Assembly (NCBI GenBank): GCA_963700735.1
Contig: CAVOYR010000006.1
Location: 168,109 to 232,108 of the forward strand
Reading direction: 5' to 3'
Length of the DNA: 64,000 bases
Source: Anderseniella sp963700735
GTDB lineage: Bacteria; Pseudomonadota; Alphaproteobacteria; Rhizobiales; Aestuariivirgaceae
This document shows, piece after piece, positions 1 through 8,727 of this stretch. The translations under genes were made by a program, and so were the position numbers. The notes below the pieces were generated by a model. That model had not been told where the DNA came from, did no database searches, and was given only the letters and a program-made list of their open reading frames with translations. Within the stretch, counting starts at the first letter, position 1; each line of letters begins with the position of its first letter.

Positions 1-213
1 GGCGCGGAACAGGATCAGTTCAAGCATTTCGTAGTCGGGCAGGGCGTCGGACCCGCCGTCCAGGAACCGGGCGCGAAGCCTCTCGCGATGGCCGTGATAG
101 TGCGGATCGTCCCCTGCAGCGACGGTTTTGGGGACCGCAGCCTTTTCGGCCTCGGCTTTGACTGACGTATCGGGGGCGGGCAGCTTGAAGCCCTGAGCGT
201 CCTTGAACCCCAT
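1..213 (-). CDS. radC: RadC family JAB-domain protein, N-terminal part (cut by window edge)
   Basis: The reverse strand codes for 71 residues from an ATG at 211-213 and runs off the left edge without a stop. After a variable leader it reads HYHGHRERLRARF and then LPDYEMLELILFR, the N-terminal helix-hairpin-helix region typical of RadC. The catalytic-type JAMM motif would lie outside the window. RadC was once linked to DNA repair, but its role is unsettled. It lies just downstream of map and sfsA on the same strand, an arrangement usual in Hyphomicrobiales. Confidence 0.85.
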   Translation of the reverse strand, partial: MGFKDAQGFKLPAPDTSVKAEAEKAAVPKTVAAGDDPHYHGHRERLRARFLDGGSDALPDYEMLELILFRA

Positions 214-236
214 TTTATGCGCCGTCTCCCTGGCGG

Positions 237-1067
237 TCAGGTGTGCCAGGGCGGGCAGTCGAACCCGCCGGGCGACAGGGTGAAGATTTCGCAGCCATCT
301 GCAGTGACCCCGATGGTGTGTTCGAACTGGGCCGACAGCGAGCGGTCGCGGGTGACGGCGGTCCAGCCGTCTGACAGCACCTTTACGTGCGGGCGGCCAA
401 GGTTGATCATCGGCTCGACGGTGAAGAACATGCCTTCGCGCAGTTCGATGCCTTCGCCTGCGCGGCCATAGTGCAGGATGTTCGGCATGTCGTGGAACAG
501 CCGGCCCAGCCCGTGGCCGCAGAAGTCTCGCACCACCGAGCAGCGCTCGCCCTCGGCAAAGGTCTGGATGGCGTTGCCGATGTCGCCCGTCCAGGCGCCG
601 GGGCGGATCACGTCCAGGCCACGCATCAGGCATTCGTAGGTGACTTCGATCAGCCGTTCGGCACGGCGGTTGATCTCGCCGACCGGATACATGCGGCTTG
701 AATCACCGTGCCAGCCATCGACGATCAGGGTGACGTCAATGTTGACGATCTCGCCTTCCTTCAGCGCCTTGTTGCCGGGAATGCCGTGGCACACCACGTG
801 GTTGATCGAGGTGCAGATGGCCTTCGGAAAGCCTCGATAGTTGAGCGGGGCGGGAACTGCGTTGTGCTCGGCGGCGAAGGCCAGTACCGCACTGTCGAGT
901 TCCTCGGTGGTCACGCCGGGGCGCACCATCGGCACCAGCATGTCGAGGGCTTCGGCCGCCAGCCGGCCAGCCTTGCGCATCGACTCGAAATCTGACGAGC
1001 CGTGCAGCTTGATCTGGCCATTGTTGGTCAGCGGCGCGTTGGCCGCATCGACGTAGATATTATGCAT
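237..1067 (-). CDS. map: Type I methionine aminopeptidase
   Basis: Removes the initiator methionine from nascent proteins in the cytosol. The 276-residue product has the five metal ligands of the family, D111, D122, H185, E218 and E249, with exactly the spacing of the E. coli enzyme (11, 63, 33 and 31 residues). The substrate-binding His of the NHVVCHGIP stretch is at residue 94. It is slightly longer than the E. coli protein at both ends. It follows sfsA by 18 bases on the same strand and precedes radC, so the three are probably co-transcribed. Confidence 0.97.
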   Translation of the reverse strand: MHNIYVDAANAPLTNNGQIKLHGSSDFESMRKAGRLAAEALDMLVPMVRPGVTTEELDSAVLAFAAEHNAVPAPLNYRGFPKAICTSINHVVCHGIPGNKALKEGEIVNIDVTLIVDGWHGDSSRMYPVGEINRRAERLIEVTYECLMRGLDVIRPGAWTGDIGNAIQTFAEGERCSVVRDFCGHGLGRLFHDMPNILHYGRAGEGIELREGMFFTVEPMINLGRPHVKVLSDGWTAVTRDRSLSAQFEHTIGVTADGCEIFTLSPGGFDCPPWHT

Positions 1068-1085
1068 GGGTCAATTCCCGCAAAT

Positions 1086-1811
1086 TCACACCGCCGGGTC
1101 AAGATCGATTATCCGGTCCACGACGATTTCATCATCCGACAGATGGCATGCCACGGCGATGCTTTCAACGCCAGCTTCGGTGGCCGCATGCCAGGCATTG
1201 CGGTAGCGCGGGTCGATGTCGTGTGCCAGCCGGAAACCGAGTGCATCCGTGCGCTGGGCGAGATACACCATCACCGCGCGGTGTCCGTCGCGAACCATGT
1301 TGGCCAGTTCGTCCAGATGCTTCGCACCCCGCTCGGTCACCGCATCAGGAAACTCCGCCAGGCCTGCCTCCCGCGACAGGGTCACGTTCTTCACCTCGAC
1401 ATAGCACGCAGGCCTTGCCTCGTCGCTCAGCAGCAGGTCGATCCGGCTGTTGGCACCGTACTTCTGCTCGCGCTTCAGGGTGCCATACCCGCCCAGCGAG
1501 GCAATCCTGCCCGACACGATGGCCTCTTCCACCAGCCGGTTGGGAAGCCCGGTGTTCAGCCCGACCCGAGCGGCCACGCCACCGGGGTTCCTCGCCTCGA
1601 CCATCTCCCAGGTGTGCCTGTACTTGCGCGTCGGGCTGTCCGACTCCGACAGCCACACGGGGTTTCCCTCATCCAGCAGGCCCATCATCGAGCCGGTGTT
1701 GGGGCAGGTGGCCGTGACCACCGTGCCGTCTTCCAGCCGCACGTCGGTGAGAAAGCGCTTGTAGCGCTTGATCAGCGTGCCGCGCACCAGCGGCTTGTCG
1801 GAAATCTTCAT
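1086..1811 (-). CDS. sfsA: SfsA family protein (sugar fermentation stimulation homologue)
   Basis: A 241-residue protein of the SfsA family, which has an OB-like N-terminal part and a PD-(D/E)XK nuclease-like core. The core motif is visible as RIDLLL followed by YVEVKNVTL (D125, E139, K141). The biochemical role is not settled; the E. coli protein binds DNA and affects maltose metabolism. The ATG at 1809-1811 was chosen because the open frame further upstream is antisense to the divergent cinA-like gene and lacks family similarity. Upstream of map and divergent from the cinA-like gene. Confidence 0.93.
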   Translation of the reverse strand: MKISDKPLVRGTLIKRYKRFLTDVRLEDGTVVTATCPNTGSMMGLLDEGNPVWLSESDSPTRKYRHTWEMVEARNPGGVAARVGLNTGLPNRLVEEAIVSGRIASLGGYGTLKREQKYGANSRIDLLLSDEARPACYVEVKNVTLSREAGLAEFPDAVTERGAKHLDELANMVRDGHRAVMVYLAQRTDALGFRLAHDIDPRYRNAWHAATEAGVESIAVACHLSDDEIVVDRIIDLDPAV

Positions 1812-1898
1812 GCGTTGTCCTTGACGTCGGTTGGCGGTTTGGCTCATCTGAGCGGGACCCACCTTCTGCTTCTCACACCCCAAGGCAATGTTCCAGCC

Positions 1899-2669
1899 AT
1901 GAGCGAAACCATACCCACAGCCGCCGTTCTGCTGATCGGCGACGAGATCCTGTCCGGCCGAACCAAGGACGCCAATCTCGGCTACATCGCCGACTACCTG
2001 ACCGCGCTTGGCATCGACCTCAAGGAAGCCCGCGTGGTATCCGACGATGAGGACGACATCGTGGCCGCACTCAATGCACTCAGGGCGCGCTACACCTACG
2101 TGTTCACCACCGGCGGCATCGGTCCGACGCATGACGACATTACCGCTGACAGCGTGGCGAAGGCGTTCGGCGTGGGCATCAGCCATCACCCGGAGGCAGT
2201 CGCCATCATGCGGGCGCACATGGCGGCACGCGGCCTTGAGGAAACCGAGGCGCGCATGCGCATGGCGCGCATTCCCGACACTGCCGAACTGATCGACAAC
2301 CCGGTGTCGAAGGCGCCGGGCTTTCATATCGGCAACGTGTTCGTGATGGCCGGCGTACCGCGCATCATGCAGGCGATGCTGGACGCGTGTGCGCCGAAAC
2401 TTGCCCGCGGCACGGTCATGCTGTCGCGCACCGTCACGCTGAACATTGGTGAGGGCGACCTTGCCGGCCCGCTCAAGGCGATCCAGTCAGCCCATGATCG
2501 CGTGGTGATCGGGTCTTATCCGTTCGAGAAGGATGGCGGCTGGGGCTCCAACATCGTGGTGCGCTCGCGGGATGAGGCCGCCATGAACGCTGCCGCCGAT
2601 GAAGTCGCGAAAATTCCCGCCCTGCTGCGCGCTCAGTCTGCGGCAGCGCGTTCCTCGACGGACAACTGA
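1899..2669 (+). CDS. CinA N-terminal-like / molybdopterin-binding domain protein
   Basis: A 256-residue single-domain protein of the MoCF/CinA N-terminal family. It opens with AAVLLIGDEILSGRTKDAN and has the nucleotide-phosphate signature TTGGIGPTHDD (residues about 69-79). The C-terminal nicotinamide-mononucleotide deamidase domain of full CinA is absent, as is usual for the short alphaproteobacterial form. The open frame extends far upstream, but the ATG at 1899 fits the family start. It is divergent from sfsA, and its 3' end overlaps the convergent kinase gene by 37 bases. The substrate is unknown. Confidence 0.88.
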   Translation: MSETIPTAAVLLIGDEILSGRTKDANLGYIADYLTALGIDLKEARVVSDDEDDIVAALNALRARYTYVFTTGGIGPTHDDITADSVAKAFGVGISHHPEAVAIMRAHMAARGLEETEARMRMARIPDTAELIDNPVSKAPGFHIGNVFVMAGVPRIMQAMLDACAPKLARGTVMLSRTVTLNIGEGDLAGPLKAIQSAHDRVVIGSYPFEKDGGWGSNIVVRSRDEAAMNAAADEVAKIPALLRAQSAAARSSTDN

Positions 2670-3637
2670 TAGACGAACGTATCGCCACCGAAGTCGCGTC
2701 TCGCCTCGGCACGCAGTTGTGCCGGCACGATGCGGTCGAGGATGATGGAGCCGAAGCCGTTGTGGCTGGTGTCCAGCGCGCCGTCGATGCCGGTTTCACG
2801 CCACACCAGTTCGAATGACCCGCTACCGTTGGCCGTCCAGTTCACGTCGAGTTGCCCGGCGGGTGTTTTCAGCGCGCCGTACTTGATCGAATTGGTGGCC
2901 AGTTCGTGCATCGCAAGGGTCAGGATCTGGGCATCGTTGGTGTCCACTGTCACCGCCGGGCCGGACATGCTGACCCGGGGACTTGGCAACTCGTAACATG
3001 CTCCAATCTCGCGCGAGATGATGGTGTCGAGCGTCATGCCGTCCCAGTGATCGCCGGTCAGGTACTGGTTGCTGCGGGACAGGGCCATCAGCCGCCGGTC
3101 GAACTTTGTCATGAACTCGTCGAAGTCCTGCGAACCTGACACGGTGCGCCTGACGATTGCAGATACCAGCGACAGGATGTTGCCCACCCGGTGTTCCATC
3201 TCGCGGGTGACGGCGTCCTTCAACTGTTTCGCCTTGACCACCGCCGTCACGTCCTGCGCCTTCTGGATCATGTACTGGACCTTGCCATCGGCACCGAGCA
3301 ACGGGTTGTGGTGGCAGGTCCACCAGATTTCCTTCATCTCGCCGGTTGGCTTGCCGTTAGCCCCGGTGACGGGAATGGAGTAGGGCACCTCGAACAGCGA
3401 GTTGGCCTCCCCGGTCAGGGTTTGGCGGAAGGCAGCCTCAAACATGGCAAGGCGTTCGCCCTGCTCCGGAAAGGCGTCGAACACGTATTGTCCCTGGATA
3501 TCCTCAAGGTCGCGCTGGACAGCGTTGAGATAGTTGTCGGTCGCCGTGCAAATGCACAGATCTTGGTCCAGCACGATACACGGTGCGGGAAGGTGTTTGA
3601 ACAGGGCGTCCCATGGCAGGGCGTCGTCGTTGGTCAT
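2633..3637 (-). CDS. PAS-domain sensor histidine kinase of the HWE/HisKA_2 type
   Basis: Numbered from the ATG at 3635-3637 (334 residues), a PAS-like sensor domain covers about residues 10-135. The phosphoacceptor box follows with EMEHRVGN (H149). The ATPase part has the N-box MHELATNSIKYGAL (H244, N249), the W279-x-E281 pair that names HWE kinases, and a G-box GFGSIIL near residue 294. No transmembrane segment is visible, so it is probably cytosolic, sensing light, redox or a ligand through PAS. No response regulator lies next to it. A start 17 codons upstream (3688) is possible; neither has a clear ribosome binding site. Confidence 0.85.
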   Translation of the reverse strand: MTNDDALPWDALFKHLPAPCIVLDQDLCICTATDNYLNAVQRDLEDIQGQYVFDAFPEQGERLAMFEAAFRQTLTGEANSLFEVPYSIPVTGANGKPTGEMKEIWWTCHHNPLLGADGKVQYMIQKAQDVTAVVKAKQLKDAVTREMEHRVGNILSLVSAIVRRTVSGSQDFDEFMTKFDRRLMALSRSNQYLTGDHWDGMTLDTIISREIGACYELPSPRVSMSGPAVTVDTNDAQILTLAMHELATNSIKYGALKTPAGQLDVNWTANGSGSFELVWRETGIDGALDTSHNGFGSIILDRIVPAQLRAEARRDFGGDTFVYQLSVEERAAAD

Positions 3638-3822
3638 GGTACTTTTAAGCCACAGACAAACTGGGTTGATGGTGAAATATCCGGACATGCAGCCGGTCGT
3701 TTTGCAAGCAAGGCAAGTTGCACGAGTTTAACACTTCTCGGCAGTCGGAATACGTAAAATATCTTATGCCGTGTCGTTTTGAGCGACAACCTGATGTTTG
3801 TTAAGCGGCGCAGGTAAACCGG

Positions 3823-4866
3823 CTACCCGATGGTACGGCGCAGCACCGAAATCCAGTTGTCCCGGCAGATCTTGCCCGTCAGTTCATTGCCATATCCGGC
3901 CTGCCGCATGGCCCCTACCAGCGCGGGCAAGCCTGCCGCATCGCCGATCTCGGCTGGAACCAGCGCACCGTCAAAGTCCGAACCCAGCGCCACGCCATCC
4001 TCGCCCAGCTTGTCGATCATGTAGTCAAGATGACGGATCATGGTGGTCAGAGGCGTATCTGCCCTTTGCCGGCCATCATCGCGCAGGAACGGCACGGCGT
4101 AGTTCAGACCGGCAAGGCCGCCGCTGTCACGTATCGCATCAAGCTGCCAGTCCATCAGGTTGCGCGATGAATTGGACAGCGCATGCACGTTGGAGTGCGT
4201 CGCCACCAGCGGCTTGCTGCTGATGCTTGCAATCTCGCGGAAGCCCTCGGCGTTCATGTGCGACAGGTCCACCAGCACGCCCAGTTCGTTGCAGCGCTTC
4301 ACCAGCGCCTTGCCGGCATCGGTCAGGCCCGGTCCCTGTTCCGGACCTGCCGGAAACCTGAACGGGACGCCATGGCCGAATATGTTGGGCCGGGACCACA
4401 CCGGCCCGATGGAGCGCAGGCCAGCTGCGTACAATACTTCCAGTTCACCGAGTTCCGGCCCGATCGCCTCGGCGCCCTCGATATGCATGATCACCGCCAG
4501 GGCACCGTCTGCCTCGGCGGCGGCAATGTCGTCGGCACGACGACACAACCGGATGGCATCGGGCCGTGCCGCACACATGCGCAGCAGGATTGCCGCCATC
4601 TCGAATGTCGCGACCCTTGCCCAGCCTGAATCGATCGGCCCGACCGGCGGCTCGTCGCATACCGCGCCATCGTCCCGGTCGACATGAAAGCCCTTCGCGG
4701 CGGGAGGGTAAATGGCGAAGAACCCGCCGGTGAGGCCGCCTTTGCGCGCGCGGGCCAGGTCAATGTGGCCACCGTCGTCGCCCTCGAGGAAACGCCGGCC
4801 GTGATGGTCGTCAAGCTGCCACAGCCGCAGCAGCGTGTCGTTGTGCCCGTCGAAGATGGATTGCAT
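3823..4866 (-). CDS. M19 family membrane dipeptidase (renal dipeptidase homologue)
   Basis: Zinc dipeptidase of family M19, 347 residues. Zinc ligands expected for the family are present: H8 and D10 in FDGHND, E130 in MHIEGAE, H203 in DLSHMN, H224 in VATHSN; D297 in LGSDFDG is the catalytic Asp. The 21-residue spacing of the two later His residues equals that of the human enzyme. There is no signal peptide, so it is likely cytosolic. The ATG at 4864-4866 has AGGGA eight bases upstream; an ATG six codons earlier lacks one. The substrate could be an ordinary or a D-amino-acid-containing dipeptide. Confidence 0.92.
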   Translation of the reverse strand: MQSIFDGHNDTLLRLWQLDDHHGRRFLEGDDGGHIDLARARKGGLTGGFFAIYPPAAKGFHVDRDDGAVCDEPPVGPIDSGWARVATFEMAAILLRMCAARPDAIRLCRRADDIAAAEADGALAVIMHIEGAEAIGPELGELEVLYAAGLRSIGPVWSRPNIFGHGVPFRFPAGPEQGPGLTDAGKALVKRCNELGVLVDLSHMNAEGFREIASISSKPLVATHSNVHALSNSSRNLMDWQLDAIRDSGGLAGLNYAVPFLRDDGRQRADTPLTTMIRHLDYMIDKLGEDGVALGSDFDGALVPAEIGDAAGLPALVGAMRQAGYGNELTGKICRDNWISVLRRTIG

Positions 4867-4985
4867 GTCCTTGTCCCTGCCCATGCCGGATCTTGTATTG
4901 CCGGACAGTGACCGCGAGCGGCCTCGGGATCAACCGCGATTTGCACATCACGGCCTGTGCCACAAATGGGAGAAGCTTGTCCCCC

Positions 4986-5032
4986 GGACCCCGGGCCGGG
5001 GTCCAGTCTGGGTCCCGGCACGAGGCCGGGAC
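4986..5032 (-). repeat. Two-hairpin REP-like repeat, copy A
   Basis: Two adjacent hairpins: arms 4986-4993/4997-5004 and 5012-5019/5025-5032 (GTCCCGGC with GCCGGGAC). Read on the minus strand, the segment matches the element at 7460-7510, including the link between hairpins. It lies in the 270-bp gap between the YciF-like gene and the dipeptidase; I saw no gene in that gap. Confidence 0.7.
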
Positions 5033-5136
5033 ACAAAAGTAATTGTGAGCTGGCAATGGCTGGTCCACCAGCCACCAGGGCGCGCTGCAGATGGCGGAGG
5101 GTGAGGGCCTGATGGCCCCCACCCATGATCCGCGCT

Positions 5137-5604
5137 TCAGTTGACCTGAGATACTGCCAGGTTTGTCAGCTTGCTGTTGGCAGCCTTTTCCTGGTCCAGA
5201 ATGGAGCTCAGCAGGTCGTGCGCTTCATCGAGTTTCAGCACCTTCGCCCATTCGCGCAACGTGCCATAGCGGGCGATCTCGTAATGCTCGACCGCCTGGG
5301 CCGCACCGATCAGGGCAGCGTCGAGTGCCTTGCCGCTGGCTTCCTCGATGATGCCTTCCGTCTCCTTGATGAGACCCTCGATCGCGTCGCACTTCTCGCC
5401 CTCGGGCTCCTTGCCGATCGACTTGAACACCTTGTCGAGCATCTTGATCTGCTCGCGGGTTTCCTTGAGGTGGTCTTCCACCGCTTCCCTCAGCGCGTCG
5501 CTGGTGGTGGCCTTCGCCACCTTCGGCAATGCCTTGGTCAAGGCATTCTCGGCGTAATAAATATCCTGCAGCGTGTGTTCGAATGCATCATTAAGGGTTT
5601 TCAT
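5137..5604 (-). CDS. YciE/YciF family ferritin-like protein (DUF892)
   Basis: A 155-residue all-helical ferritin-like protein of the DUF892 family, stress- or osmotically induced in enterobacteria and proposed to bind a di-metal centre. The family opening LQDIYYAENAL is at residues 13-23, and later helices carry further acidic and His residues (EDHLKETREQ, AVEHYEIARYGTL). The ATG at 5602-5604 is preferred to a TTG five codons upstream. A short Lys-rich protein gene lies upstream on the same strand, and the two may respond to the same stress. Confidence 0.88.
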   Translation of the reverse strand: MKTLNDAFEHTLQDIYYAENALTKALPKVAKATTSDALREAVEDHLKETREQIKMLDKVFKSIGKEPEGEKCDAIEGLIKETEGIIEEASGKALDAALIGAAQAVEHYEIARYGTLREWAKVLKLDEAHDLLSSILDQEKAANSKLTNLAVSQVN

Positions 5605-5668
5605 GGGTTTGTCTTTCAATCATTGAGGGTTGATCCAGAGGGTAGGGCAGATGCGCCTGCGGTGCGCT

Positions 5669-5860
5669 TCAAGCGCCCTTTGTCTTGCCGCCGGGCGCGC
5701 GCTTGGAAGACCCGGATGAGGCAGGGTTCTTCTTGACGATATCCCGCGACACGACAGACGAGGCCTTGCTGACTCTGCCGTCATCCTTGCCCTTGTTCTT
5801 TTCAGCGGCGACCTTCTTCGCGGCCTTCACCGTGCCGCTGGTCTTCTTTGTGGTGTTCAT
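5669..5860 (-). CDS. Small Lys/Ala-rich basic protein
   Basis: A 63-residue, strongly basic, low-complexity protein (MNTTKKTSGTVKAAKK at the start, GGKTKGA at the end). I do not recognise a named family; the composition resembles histone-H1-like tails or small stress proteins. The ATG at 5858-5860 is well supported by a GGAGG five bases upstream, which is why the longer open frame is not used. It is 64 bases upstream of the YciF-like gene on the same strand, so co-transcription is plausible. Confidence 0.7.
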   Translation of the reverse strand: MNTTKKTSGTVKAAKKVAAEKNKGKDDGRVSKASSVVSRDIVKKNPASSGSSKRAPGGKTKGA

Positions 5861-6004
5861 TTTTGCCTCCATTGGCCGTCTCCACCCCCTCAACGTCACA
5901 CCCGCGAGATTGGTTGCCCGCAGTTGCGCTTCTTGTAGACAGCCACATGGTTCTGAATCTTCATTCAAAATCCCGCTTGCCAAAATCCGACCCCTCAGGC
6001 AGAT

Positions 6005-6018
6005 TGAATGTACATTCA
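6005..6018. promoter_or_regulatory. 14-bp perfect palindrome, candidate operator
   Basis: TGAATGTACATTCA is a perfect palindrome 29 bases upstream of the aminotransferase start, in the divergent gap with the Lys-rich gene. Its form resembles TetR-family operators. No TetR gene is in the window, so the regulator is unknown. Confidence 0.5.
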
Positions 6019-6047
6019 GAATAAATCCCAAGCCGCCAGGTGCCTTC

Positions 6048-7448
6048 ATGCTCAACAAGCTTCACAACCAGTTTGACAACGCCCGCCTGTGGGAGATGGA
6101 CCGCGACCATTTCCTGCATCCGTGGACGCATTTCGACAGCTTCGAGAAGGAAGGCTCACTGGTAATTGCTGGCGGGCAGGGCGCCCACGTCACCGACGCA
6201 GAAGGCAAGCGTTATCTCGACGGTATTGGCGGCATGTGGTGCGTCAATGTCGGCTATGGCCGCAACGAGCTGGCACAGGCAATGGCCGACCAGGCCATGC
6301 AGCTTGCCTACTCGAACACCTTCGTGGACGTGTCCAATCCGCCTGCCGCCATGCTTGCCGCCAAGCTCGCCTCGCTCGCGCCGGGCAGCCTCAACCGGGT
6401 CATCTTCTCGCTGACCGGTTCTGCCGCCAACGAGGGCGCCGTTCGCCTTGCCCAGTACTATCATGGCCGCAAGGGGCGGACCGGGCGCAAGAACATCATC
6501 TCGCGGCACAATTCCTACCACGGCTCAACCGTGCTCACGGCATCGATGGGCATGCGCGATGGTGACCGGCAGGTGGAGTTCCAGTACCTGTCTAGCTTCA
6601 TTCACCACCTGTCCGCACCGTACTACTACCGCCATGGCGACGGCATGACCCAGGCCGAGTTCACCGACAAGCTGGTGAAGGAGTTCGAGGACAAGATTGC
6701 CGAGCTGGGCGCCGACACCATTTCCTGCTTCATCGCCGAGCCAATCCAGGCATCGGGTGGCGTGGTGCCGCCGCCGCCGGGCTACCTCAAGCGCATGCGC
6801 GACATCTGCACCAAGCATGACATCCTGTTCATCGCCGACGAGGTGGTGACGGCATTCGGCCGCATCGGCCACATGTTCGCCTCGTGGGACGAATTCGGCA
6901 TCCAGCCGGACATGATCGTGATGGCCAAGGGCATCACCTCGGGCTACTTCCCGCTCGGCGCGACGCTCTATACCGACGAGATCCACGAGGTCATTTCGAC
7001 CGACAACCCGGATGGCTGGTTTGCCCACGGCTTCACCTGCGCCGGCCACCCGGTTGGCTGCGCCGTGGCGCTTAAGAACATCGAGATCATGGAACGCGAG
7101 GATATTTGCGGCCACGTGAAGGACGTGGGCGATTACTTCGAGACGCGGCTTCGCGAGCTGGGCGATCTGCCGCTGGTGGGCGATGTGCGCGGCAAGCGCA
7201 TGATGATGTGCGTCGAGTACGTTGCCGACAAGCAGACGAAGGCGCACATTCCGCACGAGGTGAACATCTCCAAGCGCATCTCCAACCTGTGCGAGGAACG
7301 CGGGCTGCTGGTGCGCCCGATGGGCCATCTCGACGTGATGTCGCCGCCGCTGACCATCACCCGCCAGGAGGCGGATTTCCTTGTGGATACGCTGCGCGGT
7401 GCCATCGTCGAGATCACCGACGAACTGGTGCGTGAAGGCGTGGTCTGA
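6048..7448 (+). CDS. Class III PLP-dependent aminotransferase
   Basis: A 466-residue fold-type I aminotransferase of class III (omega-amino-acid or diamine:pyruvate type). The PLP lysine is K294 in VMAKGITSGYFPLGA, the Asp holding the pyridine nitrogen is D264 in IADEVV, the phosphate-binding loop is around residues 121-129 (SLTGSAANE), and EPIQASGG is at 231-238. The substrate cannot be read from sequence; taurine, putrescine, beta-alanine or another omega-amine are options. The ATG at 6048 has AGGTG five bases upstream and fits the family start, although the frame is open further upstream. Divergent from the Lys-rich gene. Confidence 0.9.
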   Translation: MLNKLHNQFDNARLWEMDRDHFLHPWTHFDSFEKEGSLVIAGGQGAHVTDAEGKRYLDGIGGMWCVNVGYGRNELAQAMADQAMQLAYSNTFVDVSNPPAAMLAAKLASLAPGSLNRVIFSLTGSAANEGAVRLAQYYHGRKGRTGRKNIISRHNSYHGSTVLTASMGMRDGDRQVEFQYLSSFIHHLSAPYYYRHGDGMTQAEFTDKLVKEFEDKIAELGADTISCFIAEPIQASGGVVPPPPGYLKRMRDICTKHDILFIADEVVTAFGRIGHMFASWDEFGIQPDMIVMAKGITSGYFPLGATLYTDEIHEVISTDNPDGWFAHGFTCAGHPVGCAVALKNIEIMEREDICGHVKDVGDYFETRLRELGDLPLVGDVRGKRMMMCVEYVADKQTKAHIPHEVNISKRISNLCEERGLLVRPMGHLDVMSPPLTITRQEADFLVDTLRGAIVEITDELVREGVV

Positions 7449-7459
7449 TCGATATGTGT

Positions 7460-7510
7460 GTCCCGGCCTTGTGCCGGGACCCAGCTGGGCCCCGGAACGT
7501 AGTCCGGGGC
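7460..7510 (+). repeat. Two-hairpin REP-like repeat, copy B
   Basis: First hairpin 7460-7467/7473-7480 (GTCCCGGC/GCCGGGAC), second 7489-7496/7503-7510 (GCCCCGGA/TCCGGGGC). It fills the gap between the convergent aminotransferase and ycaQ genes, so it may also end transcription. It is a near match, in opposite orientation, to the element at 4986-5032. Confidence 0.7.
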
Positions 7511-7515
7511 ACCAA

Positions 7516-8727
7516 CTAGAACGAGGTACGCAGTGCGGAAGCCAAATTCCCCCGCGCCGCCACTTCGACCCTCTCCAGCTCCAGCCACTGCGCCATGCCG
7601 GCAAGGGTTGGCGCAATGGCTTCGGCCACCTCACCCGGAGCCACGCCGTCCTCGTGCCAGGCAGCGTTGATGCGCAAGGTGCCGGCCTGCCGGTCGGCCT
7701 TCATGCACAACCGCCCCACAAGATCTTCCCCCACGAGCACCGGCAGCACGTAGTAGCCGAACTGGCGCCTGGGCGCAGGAGTGTAGATCTCGATGCGGTA
7801 ATGAAACCCGAACAGCCGGTGCGCCCGGTCCCGGTTCCACACCAGCGGGTCGAACGGCGACAGAACGGTGGCGCGATCAAACTTGCGGGCAGGGCGCGCG
7901 TCGCGCCACAGGTAGGCAGGCTTGTTCCAGCCCTCCACCTGCATTTCACGTATGTCGCCCTGTTCGGCCAGTTCCTGCACGGCGCGCCTGGCATCCGCCA
8001 GCGGCAGGCGGAAATAGTCGCGAATGTCGGTTTCGGTGGCGATGCCCAGGGCGCGGGCAGACTGGCGTGCCAACTCGCGCATCGCCTCGGCACGCGGCGG
8101 GGTCGGCGTGTCGAGTATGTCAGCCGGGATGACGCGGTCCGGCACGTCGTACACCCGCTCGAAGCCGTCGCGGCGGGCGGTGGTCACGTCGCCGGTCCAG
8201 AACAGGTATTCGAGCGCTGTCTTGGTGTCGTTCCAGCCCCACCATTCACCGGACCGCACTGCGGTTTCGCCAAAATCGCGCGGGCGGAGCGGTCCTTCAC
8301 GGGTGATCTTTTCGAGAGTCCTTTCAAGCACCTGCCGGTTCTGGCTGGCAAATTGAGTTAAGCCCTTGTAGATGCCCTGGCCGTTTCTGGCATCGTCCAT
8401 CCGCCATCTGAGCAGCGGCTGGAACCGTGGCGGCAGCAGGCTTGCCTCGTGTGCCCAGTATTCGAAGCATCGGCGGTTGCTGTGCGCCAGCGTGTGCCGG
8501 TCGAGCAGGCTGCGGTCATACGCGCCAAGGCGCGAGAACAGCGGCAGGTAGTGCGAGCGTGACAGCACGTTGACGCTGTCGATCTGCAGCAGGTTGAGGT
8601 CGTCTATGGCTTTGCCCAAGGCGTTCCAGCGGGTTGCCCTTGCCGGAGGCTGTGACCCGGACAGCCCTTGCGCGGTGAGCGCAATGCGGCGCGCCTGCTT
8701 CAGGCTTATGGAGGTCGATGACGACAC
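7516..8727 (-). CDS. YcaQ/AlkZ-like winged-helix DNA glycosylase (HTH_42)
   Basis: A 403-residue protein of the winged-helix HTH_42 superfamily that includes AlkZ and YcaQ glycosylases for interstrand cross-links and alkylated bases. The catalytic Q-x-D of the YcaQ branch is seen as LLQIDSVNV (Q48, D50). The family core SPFDPLVWNRDR, LFGFHYRIEIY and YYVLPVLVG is intact. The GTG at 8725-8727 is chosen as start because it shares its first base with the TAG stop of the upstream SDR gene (TAGTG), implying translational coupling. Third gene of a GNAT-SDR-ycaQ operon. Confidence 0.9.
   Translation of the reverse strand: MSSSTSISLKQARRIALTAQGLSGSQPPARATRWNALGKAIDDLNLLQIDSVNVLSRSHYLPLFSRLGAYDRSLLDRHTLAHSNRRCFEYWAHEASLLPPRFQPLLRWRMDDARNGQGIYKGLTQFASQNRQVLERTLEKITREGPLRPRDFGETAVRSGEWWGWNDTKTALEYLFWTGDVTTARRDGFERVYDVPDRVIPADILDTPTPPRAEAMRELARQSARALGIATETDIRDYFRLPLADARRAVQELAEQGDIREMQVEGWNKPAYLWRDARPARKFDRATVLSPFDPLVWNRDRAHRLFGFHYRIEIYTPAPRRQFGYYVLPVLVGEDLVGRLCMKADRQAGTLRINAAWHEDGVAPGEVAEAIAPTLAGMAQWLELERVEVAARGNLASALRTSF

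Noticed and set aside
6525..7634. 369-codon open frame on the minus strand
   Set aside because: Antisense to the aminotransferase gene and partly crosses the REP-like repeat; His-rich shadow.
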